From Candidatus Delongbacteria bacterium (GTDB taxonomy: Bacteria; Delongbacteria; UBA4055): a DNA stretch of 14,504 nt. Of the stretch, positions 9,601 through 14,504 are shown piece by piece; the stretch's first letter is position 1, and each line of letters opens with the position of its first letter. The translations under genes and the position numbers were made by a program. The stretch covers positions 1-14,504 of the forward strand of contig JAQICF010000157.1 of the NCBI GenBank assembly GCA_027858795.1, written 5' to 3'. The notes beneath the pieces were generated by a model, which made no database searches, had not been told where the DNA came from, and saw only the letters and a list, made by a program, of their open reading frames with translations.

Positions 9601-10165
9601 CTTATATGAAAGTGGCAAGATCGTATACCAGTATGGCACAATGCAGGCAAATCTAACAACAGCAACAGTTGGAATAGAAGATCATAATGGAACAGATGGT
9701 AGTCTAGTAGTATTTGATGCAGCTTACTTGAAAGAGAACCTTGCAATTCAGTTTCAAGCAACACCAGAATGGTTGAGTTTAGATAAAACATCAGGAACTG
9801 TATCCGGATCAAGTTCAGATGTCATCGCAGCAACTTGTGATGCAGCTGAATTAGAGCTGGGAGTTTATACAGCAGATATAATCATAACTTCAAATGATCC
9901 TGATGAACTAACAAAGGTAATTCCAGTCACGTTCACAGTGTCAAATATCGTAACACCTGATGCACCAGCAAATATAGTTACAAGTATTTCAGGAAGCGAT
10001 ATTGTTGTAGATTGGGATGTCGCAGCAAATGCAACAAGTTATGATGTATATTCATCAGATGATCCTTACGGAACATTTATATTTGTGACTAATGTTGGCA
10101 CAAATCAATATACCGTTGCCGCAGATCAGGCAAAATTATTCTACTATATTGTTTCGAAAAACTAA
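6620..10165 (+). CDS. Secreted C25 cysteine protease, lysine-gingipain-like, mosaic (1181 aa)
   Basis: Preproprotease with a signal peptide (about 1-20), propeptide (about 21-235), C25 catalytic domain (about 238-608) and Ig-like domain (about 609-690). The dyad is His459 (NYTAHG) and Cys492 (second Cys of GNCC). Their spacing of 33 residues equals Kgp H444-C477. Thr457 and Asp530 (YWNED) fall on Kgp T442 and D516, which favours cleavage after Lys. This assignment is from recalled alignment. The small residue before the His is Ala rather than Gly. The tail is an ASH domain, a BACON-like domain split by the same beta-rich insert as protease 1 (about 849-1046), and an FN3-like C-terminus. The front half resembles protease 3 and the tail resembles protease 1, so the gene is a recombinant mosaic. 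GGAGGAG lies just before the ATG. Flanking terminators imply a monocistronic unit. Confidence 0.9.
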   Translation: MRKLTIFVLVMVISLFATSNSILDASKVTGYRINSDTDSYLDIDFNVKDINISETNTEKGVFSSVTIENGYRTQIAGSPALPTFHELIAMPYGAEPQVEVVSYDSKVYKLSELGIDHPIVPAQPSYSKSSKPEDRLFVYNESAYSASKFNSDPIAVVTKSGTMRGVGVGVLKVYPFRYSPTAGTIEVMNNIKVRVNYVNADPRANEIKAESYSPYFVSANNTMINYKPTATKADLMNWPVTYLIVASDALLGNADLQRFINWKTEKGFNVVDTLVSANSTIFDNDEWVERQWNNLDPKPSFVLLIGDESGTYNVESEDNPDLGSTGSVTRSDLEYGVIGTTHSDNKVASMYVGRFSVRSEAELTAQVDKTIWYEKEQFTTSASLDYLTYTLGCAGVDASYATNFGDPQINYGWTYYFTAANGMTNAHRYLSDTSDNSTTEAEIVAYISAGANFYNYTAHGMPTYFAEPEFTITDINGLNNAGEYPLVVGNCCLTNSFGEVECFGEAWLNVADKGAIGYIGASMSTYWNEDLAMGVGLDVNGQALPSLDTANPGMYDGAMALGYSSQAAIKHVGLMAVENGSFTYVDDYWSSYHLMGDPSVQIYFGIPTDATASHDGVMAPGVTSFTINTDAGAYVGMTDQNGNLHGAARADGSGVANVSISPYTVGDEVNIVITNQFKKPHFATIMCTGDTGGTFSQSTTSLSYGSLDIGASSTLQFTISNSHNSEYLMGDITTITGYTVTLAVKGDVKGVKNTMSYSVGPNESKTFDLKFEPGSVGNFNGNITITSTDTGHATEYIAVTGACIVPDIDVPADVAASAAPGNSVVKNFDIDNTGAGELTYNIAINYTSGKDIKAAGGPDTYGYKWKDSDEAGGPVYNWVEINSSGTALGLGDDGESAALNLGFTFNYYGVDYTTVVVGANGAATFTGTAIDYTNTTIPVATGSNALLSVFWDDLNPANGGEIYYYYDSANARFIIEWDGVVDYGTTDPSTFEIILYESGKIVYQYGTMQANLTTATVGIEDHNGTDGSLVVFDAAYLKENLAIQFQATPEWLSLDKTSGTVSGSSSDVIAATCDAAELELGVYTADIIITSNDPDELTKVIPVTFTVSNIVTPDAPANIVTSISGSDIVVDWDVAANATSYDVYSSDDPYGTFIFVTNVGTNQYTVAADQAKLFYYIVSKN

Positions 10166-10211
10166 ACATTAAATCAATGTTTAAATTAAAAAAGCCGACG
10201 AAACTGTCGGC
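8693..10211 (+). repeat. Duplicated tail module, copy 2 (partner of 4925-6440)
   Basis: This block encodes the same ASH, split BACON with beta-rich insert, and FN3-like order as the tail of protease 1, and keeps the post-stop hairpin and terminator. Synonymous divergence is visible in the 5' part, while 10049-10149 is identical to 6278-6378. Within the ASH segment one patch (NSHNSEYLMGDITTITGYTV) is instead closest to protease 3. Confidence 0.85.
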
Positions 10212-10218
10212 TTTTTTT
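10163..10218 (+). terminator. Hairpin plus rho-independent terminator of protease gene 2
   Basis: Directly at the stop codon, TAAACATT (10163-10170) pairs with AATGTTTA (10176-10183) around AAATC. Then an A-run leads into stem GCCGAC (10194-10199) and GTCGGC (10206-10211), extendable by a G-U pair with a 4-base loop, followed by seven T (10212-10218). This tandem arrangement matches the one after protease gene 1, with the first hairpin better paired here. Confidence 0.9.
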
Positions 10219-10358
10219 ATTGCTTTTTATGATAAATGTCATTATTTTATTGATACATATACTCCAAAGCTAATAAATGTATGTGATTATTCGCTAAGTA
10301 AAATGTGCCTAGATAGAAGTAAAAAAAAATTAAGAATATGTGAAAAAATGGAGGGGAA

Positions 10359-12488
10359 ATGAGAAAATTAACAGTTGTTGTTCTGGTGATTGTTTTATCG
10401 CTTTTTGGAACAACGAGTCCAATCCTGGACGCATCCAAAACCACTGGATATAAGATCCAAGCAGATACTGACAGTTATCTTGACATTGAATTTGATGTGA
10501 AAGATATCAATGTGAAAGATGTATCAACAGTCAAGGGTGCATTTACAAGAGTCACTATAGACAACGGCTTTACAACAAGAACAGCAGGTACACCAGCGCT
10601 ACCAGAATTCCATGAACTAATAACTATACCTTATGGAGCAACACCTGAGGTTGAAGTAATTAGCTATGAATCAAAAATTTATAAACTTTCAGAACTAGGT
10701 ATAGTAAACCCTATTATACCTGCTCAACCTAGTTATTCAAAAAAGACTCCTGAAGAAGATCTTAAATTTATCTACAATAAAGATGCTTACAAAGTGTCTA
10801 AAATGACGGGTGAAGAAATAGCTTCTATATCAAAAAGTGGAACAATGAGAGGAGTTGGAGTTGGTGTTTTAAAGGTTAGACCTTTTAAATACAATCCTAC
10901 TGCAGGAACTATTGAAGTTCTAAATGATGTAAAAGTTAGAGTTAATTATGTAAATGCTGATCCAAGAGCTACTGAAATAGCAAGAGAAGAATATTCTCCT
11001 TATTTCGAATCAGCTTTAGAAACACTAATTAACTACGAATCATTAAATACTAAAGCAGATCTTTTAACTTACCCAATAACTTATTTGATCGTTGCAGGAC
11101 AAGCTTTAAATGGAAACTCTGACTTAAATGATCTGATCGCTTGGAAAACATCAAAAGGTTTTAATGTAATAGTTAACTATGTTCCTACTACTGCAAGTAT
11201 CGAAACAAACGATGTTTGGGTAGAAACTCAGTATAACACTTTAAATCCAAAACCATCTTTCTTGTTAATCGTTGGTGATGCAGACGGTACTTTTGCAGTT
11301 CAAGCTGAGCTCGACCCACCTTTGGGAGACGGAGGAGCTGTTTGTGGATCTGATTTAATTTATGGTGTAATAGGTACTACAGGCACTACTAACAGGATTG
11401 CTTCAATGTATGTTGGAAGAATGACAGTAAGAATTGCTTCTGATTTAACTGCACAGGTTGATAAGACTTTATGGTACGAAAGAGACCAATTCTTAGTTTC
11501 TACTCCTGATCTAAATTATCTTACTGCTCCAATGGGAACTGCAGGATATGATACTGGTTATGGAGAAGATTTTGGAAACCCTCAAATTTATTATGGGTGG
11601 ACATATTATTTTACTGCAGCTAATGGAATGCCTAATGCTACTACTCATTACTATCCTGATTCAGGATCTACTACTGATGAAGCAGAAATTGTAACGGCTA
11701 TATCAAACGGAGTTAATTTTTATAATTATACAGCTCATGGATGTGATACTGGTTTTCAGGACCCTGAGCTTTACGGGGCTAACCCACTGGGTAAGGATAA
11801 CGATGTTGCTAATTTTGGAAATGTCGGAGAATATCCTTTAATTGTAGGTAACTGCTGTTTAACAAACTCATTTACAAATAACTCTCCTTATGCATCAACA
11901 TATGGTGGAGATGATTATTGTTTCGGAGAAAATCTTTTAAAACAAGCTGATGGTGGAGCGATTGGTTATATCGGAGCTTCAATGTCAACTTACTGGAATG
12001 AAGACCTTGCAATGGGTGTTGGACTTGATGTTAATAGTCAGCCAACTCCTGCTTTAAGCCTTGGTGATCCTGGATTGTATGACGGTGTTATGGAGCTAGG
12101 TTATTCTTCTCAAGGTGCGGTAAAGCATGTTGGTCTAATGGCTGTCGAGAATTACGGAGGTACTAAAGTCGACTGGTATTGGTCAGCACTTCACTTAATG
12201 GGTGATCCATCAGTTATGATATATTTTGGAATTCCAACAACAATGACAGCATCACATGATGGCGTTATTGCACCTGGAGCAACAACTTATACTGTAACAA
12301 CAACACCTTACGCTTACGTTGCGATGGGTGATCAGAGCGGTGTTCTTCATGGTGCTGCTCAAGCTAACTCATCAGGTGTAGCTGTAGTTCCTATCTCAAC
12401 TTACACTGTTGGAGATACTGGTAAAATGGTTATAACAGCACAATTCAAACAACCTTACTATGAAGATGTACTTTGTACTGGAGACACA
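10359..12488 (+). repeat. Duplicated protease module shared with 6620-8692
   Basis: The pre-pro-catalytic-Ig part of gene 3 is a paralogous duplicate of 6620-8692 in gene 2. DNA similarity is uneven. Around the S1-pocket motif, 11973-12022 differs from 8177-8226 at a single base in 50, whereas the propeptide and the loops around the catalytic residues differ much more. This could be purifying selection on the active site or local gene conversion. Confidence 0.8.
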
Positions 12489-13775
12489 GGTGGAGATTTA
12501 AGTATTAACCAATCTTCAATGAACTTTGGAAATGTTACTGTTGGTGGAAGTTCTACAATGCAGTTTACAATTTCAAACTCACACAGTTCAGAATACTTGA
12601 TGGGTGATATAACTACGATTACGGGATATACCGTTGCAGAGGCAGCAAAGAATTTACTTACTTATACTGTAGCACCACAAAGCTCAAAGACTTTTGATTT
12701 GGTATTCTCACCAGTTGCAATGACAACATACAGTGGTAATATCGTTGTTACTTCTACAGACCCAAGTAATCCATCTGATAATATCGCAGTAACAGGAGTT
12801 GGGGCATTACCAGATATCAATTTAGCAGCAACTACAGCAGCTACTTGTGATCTTGGAGCAAGTGTTTCTGATTCGTTTGTAATTCAGAACACAGGTGTTG
12901 CAGGATTAAACTATAATCTAAGTAATGCTTATGTTGGAGCTCTAATACCAGGTGGTAATTACACTGAAAATGATTTTTCTACTTTCCCTGGTACAGGTTA
13001 TACTAATTCAGGATGGGTAGCAAGTTCAGGAGCAGCTCGTGCAACAGGTAGTGGTGTTACTTGTACATTGACTTCACCTGCATTTGATACATCCGGAGCT
13101 GGAAATCCAGTATACCTTGATTTTACTCAGACTTTAACTTACAGAACTGGAACCTGGGCAAAAGTTGAATATTACACTGGAAGTGCATGGGTTCAGGTTT
13201 ATTATGCAACTGCAGCAACAACTGCAGCTCAGCATATTGAATTACCGATAACATCATCTAGTACTCAGGTTAGATTTACAGGATATACTACCAGATCTCA
13301 AGCTCAGACATCTTACTGGGATATTGATAATTTAGTAGTATCTGCAGTAGAGATTCCATACACTTGGTTGGCATTTAATAGTGCTACTGCAGGATTAGTG
13401 GATGGATCAAGCAGCAATATAATAAATCTTACTTATGATGCAACAGGTCTTGCTTTAGGTGATTACGAGGCAAATATCACAGTTGATTCTGATGATCCAG
13501 ATGAACCTTCAGAACTAATTGCTGTAACATTTACAGTTGGTGGTGGTACAATAGTACCTGCTATTCCTTCTAATATAGTTACTAGCATTTCAGGATCTAA
13601 TTTAGTGGTAGATTGGGATGTGTCCGCTGATGCAACTGGATACGATGTATATTCATCAGATGATCCTTATGGAACATTTACATTTGCAGCAAGTGTTGGA
13701 ACAAATCAATACACTATTCCTGCTTCTGCAGCAAAATTATTTTACTATATCGTGGCAACTAACGCAACGAAGTAA
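10359..13775 (+). CDS. Secreted C25 cysteine protease, lysine-gingipain-like (1138 aa)
   Basis: Close relative of protease 2 over its first 710 residues: signal peptide (about 1-20), propeptide (about 21-235), C25 catalytic domain (about 238-626) and Ig-like domain (about 627-708). The dyad is His460 (NYTAHG) and Cys500 (second Cys of GNCC). The spacing of 40 residues shows a 7-residue loop insertion relative to protease 2. Another loop follows the Cys (about 506-518). Asp549 (YWNED) falls on the Kgp S1-pocket D516. The tail has an ASH domain without the nine-residue KGDVKxVKN loop, and a BACON-like domain interrupted by a different insert, a MAM-like jelly roll (about 862-998, SPAFD and YWDIDNLVV). 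It ends in the shared FN3-like domain plus a short ATK extension. GGAGGGG precedes the ATG. It is followed by its own terminator and converges on the BatE-like gene. Confidence 0.9.
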   Translation: MRKLTVVVLVIVLSLFGTTSPILDASKTTGYKIQADTDSYLDIEFDVKDINVKDVSTVKGAFTRVTIDNGFTTRTAGTPALPEFHELITIPYGATPEVEVISYESKIYKLSELGIVNPIIPAQPSYSKKTPEEDLKFIYNKDAYKVSKMTGEEIASISKSGTMRGVGVGVLKVRPFKYNPTAGTIEVLNDVKVRVNYVNADPRATEIAREEYSPYFESALETLINYESLNTKADLLTYPITYLIVAGQALNGNSDLNDLIAWKTSKGFNVIVNYVPTTASIETNDVWVETQYNTLNPKPSFLLIVGDADGTFAVQAELDPPLGDGGAVCGSDLIYGVIGTTGTTNRIASMYVGRMTVRIASDLTAQVDKTLWYERDQFLVSTPDLNYLTAPMGTAGYDTGYGEDFGNPQIYYGWTYYFTAANGMPNATTHYYPDSGSTTDEAEIVTAISNGVNFYNYTAHGCDTGFQDPELYGANPLGKDNDVANFGNVGEYPLIVGNCCLTNSFTNNSPYASTYGGDDYCFGENLLKQADGGAIGYIGASMSTYWNEDLAMGVGLDVNSQPTPALSLGDPGLYDGVMELGYSSQGAVKHVGLMAVENYGGTKVDWYWSALHLMGDPSVMIYFGIPTTMTASHDGVIAPGATTYTVTTTPYAYVAMGDQSGVLHGAAQANSSGVAVVPISTYTVGDTGKMVITAQFKQPYYEDVLCTGDTGGDLSINQSSMNFGNVTVGGSSTMQFTISNSHSSEYLMGDITTITGYTVAEAAKNLLTYTVAPQSSKTFDLVFSPVAMTTYSGNIVVTSTDPSNPSDNIAVTGVGALPDINLAATTAATCDLGASVSDSFVIQNTGVAGLNYNLSNAYVGALIPGGNYTENDFSTFPGTGYTNSGWVASSGAARATGSGVTCTLTSPAFDTSGAGNPVYLDFTQTLTYRTGTWAKVEYYTGSAWVQVYYATAATTAAQHIELPITSSSTQVRFTGYTTRSQAQTSYWDIDNLVVSAVEIPYTWLAFNSATAGLVDGSSSNIINLTYDATGLALGDYEANITVDSDDPDEPSELIAVTFTVGGGTIVPAIPSNIVTSISGSNLVVDWDVSADATGYDVYSSDDPYGTFTFAASVGTNQYTIPASAAKLFYYIVATNATK

Positions 13776-13794
13776 AACAGATATATTATAACAT

Positions 13795-13825
13795 AAAAAG
13801 CCGACTAACTTAGTCGGCTTTTTTT
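13795..13825. terminator. Bidirectional rho-independent terminator between protease 3 and batE-like gene
   Basis: A perfect 8-bp stem, GCCGACTA (13800-13807) and TAGTCGGC (13811-13818), is flanked by five A on the left and seven T on the right (13819-13825). Reading plus, it ends protease gene 3, 20 nt after the stop. Reading minus, it follows the stop of the converging BatE-like gene with a five-T tail. The stem sequence is nearly the same as in the two terminators upstream. Confidence 0.88.
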
Positions 13826-13841
13826 ATTTAATGGAATTTTT

Positions 13842-14504
13842 TTATATCTCTACAACTGAATCTTTCTTGATCCATCCTATCTTATCACCTGGCAGAGCGA
13901 TCTCATACCAATCATTGTTCGACCTGAGAAGTTCAACTTTAGTACCAACATGTAAAAAGAAAAGTTCTTTACTGTTCACATTCTCATCTGGAGAAGAAAG
14001 CACTGAGATTTTATCGAAATTTACAACCGCAAAGTTTTTACTGAGTTCAGAATTTATATCATAGTAGATATATCCCAGCAATAGAAATGCTATAAACACA
14101 AAAATATTTATAACATTTAACACCTTTGCAATTAAAGAATATTTGAAAAGAATTGATAACGATAATAGTATGGATATTAGAATTATACTTAAAACAAAGT
14201 ATGATCTTACAGAATAAATGTTAAATAAATTTCTAATTTTTCCAACAAAATTAAAAAAAGGATCAGGCTTTTCAGCTTCTTCTTTATCAATAAGAGATAA
14301 TTTTACGATCTTAAGATTATCCAGAAGATCATTATCACCAGGAATAAATTTTAATGCTCTCTCATAATTTACAATTGTATTTACCAGATCGCCGGTTTGG
14401 TAATATGAATTACCTAAGTTATAATATATTTCACCATTCTCATACCCTTCCTGCAGAATTGAAGTATAAAGAGTGATAGCTTTAGCAAAGTCACCTTTTT
14501 CATA
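13842..14504 (-). CDS. batE: BatE-like TPR/SH3 membrane protein, N-terminus missing
   Basis: The frame is open to the window edge (220 residues visible), so the start lies beyond it. Visible residues 1-23 and 24-59 form TPR repeats, with YYNLGNSYYQTGD and YERALKFIPGDND typical of BatE. A charged linker follows, then two membrane segments (about 103-120 and 123-148), then a bacterial SH3 domain (about 157-219) ending IGWIKKDSVVEI. TPR, membrane pair, then SH3 is the architecture of BatE in the BatABCDE (aerotolerance) operons of Bacteroidota and spirochaetes, normally downstream of MoxR, DUF58, BatA/B and BatD genes. Those would lie to the right. An internal GTG at 14121-14123 would give only 93 residues beginning in a membrane segment and is not the start. 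Function in Bat systems is poorly defined, so the role in envelope stress is inferred. BatE identity is likely but rests on half a protein. Confidence 0.8.
   Translation of the reverse strand, partial: YEKGDFAKAITLYTSILQEGYENGEIYYNLGNSYYQTGDLVNTIVNYERALKFIPGDNDLLDNLKIVKLSLIDKEEAEKPDPFFNFVGKIRNLFNIYSVRSYFVLSIILISILLSLSILFKYSLIAKVLNVINIFVFIAFLLLGYIYYDINSELSKNFAVVNFDKISVLSSPDENVNSKELFFLHVGTKVELLRSNNDWYEIALPGDKIGWIKKDSVVEI

Noticed and set aside
8100..9812. Minus- and plus-strand frames rich in Leu, Gln and His inside protease gene 2
   Set aside because: The odd composition is the expected result of reading a protease gene in the wrong frame, and none has a start context or domain.
10177..10362. 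61-codon plus-strand open frame between protease genes 2 and 3
   Set aside because: It runs straight through the terminator of gene 2 and overlaps the start of gene 3, with no ribosome site and no recognisable protein features.
4925..13775. Tandem repeats suggestive of a CRISPR array or transposon
   Set aside because: The similarity is between paralogous coding domains, with no short regular repeats and spacers, terminal inverted repeats, or transposase.
13831..14064. Plus-strand open frame of 77 codons at the right end
   Set aside because: It is antisense to the SH3 and membrane part of the BatE-like gene, whose frame is open for 220 codons with clear family motifs.

Overview
The window is AT-rich and gene-dense. 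It reads as an accessory or surface-protein region of a bacterium from the FCB superphylum (Bacteroidota, Cloacimonadota, Delongbacteria and relatives). The evidence is a FeoA-FeoB fusion with a small Cys-rich partner, gingipain-type C25 proteases carrying ASH/BACON/FN3-like repeat tails, and a BatE-like TPR/SH3 protein. I cannot fix the phylum from sequence alone.

Layout. Bases 1-175 hold no convincing gene, only a 14-bp perfect palindrome and a hairpin/T-run that looks like a terminator for a plus-strand gene lying mostly outside. Bases 176-2728 are a two-gene minus-strand ferrous-iron uptake operon: feoAB (fused) followed 9 nt later by a 51-residue FeoB-associated Cys-rich membrane protein that overlaps the hairpin. 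The feo promoter, a Fur-box-like palindrome in its leader, and a set of TATGTC repeats lie in the 192-bp divergent region 2729-2920.

Bases 2921-13775 are three consecutive plus-strand genes for secreted C25 (gingipain-family) cysteine proteases of 1157, 1181 and 1138 residues. Each has its own strong Shine-Dalgarno and its own rho-independent terminator, so they are probably separate transcription units. The first aligns with arginine-gingipains: Asp379, His430, Cys466 and Trp503 correspond to RgpB D163/H211/C244/W284. The second and third align with lysine-gingipain: Thr/His, second Cys of GNCC, and Asp of the WNED motif correspond to Kgp T442/H444/C477/D516. The locus therefore seems to encode a complementary Arg- plus Lys-cleaving protease set. 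All three end in the same kind of FN3-like domain, preceded by an ASH domain and a BACON-like domain interrupted by an inserted domain. The insert is one type in proteases 1 and 2 and a different, MAM-like type in protease 3. Protease 2 is a mosaic: its front resembles protease 3, and its tail and terminator resemble protease 1, with a 101-nt stretch identical to gene 1.

Bases 13842-14504 are a minus-strand gene, cut by the window end, for a BatE-like protein (TPR, two membrane segments, SH3). It converges on protease 3 across a terminator that can serve both strands. I saw no tRNA, rRNA, CRISPR array or insertion sequence.
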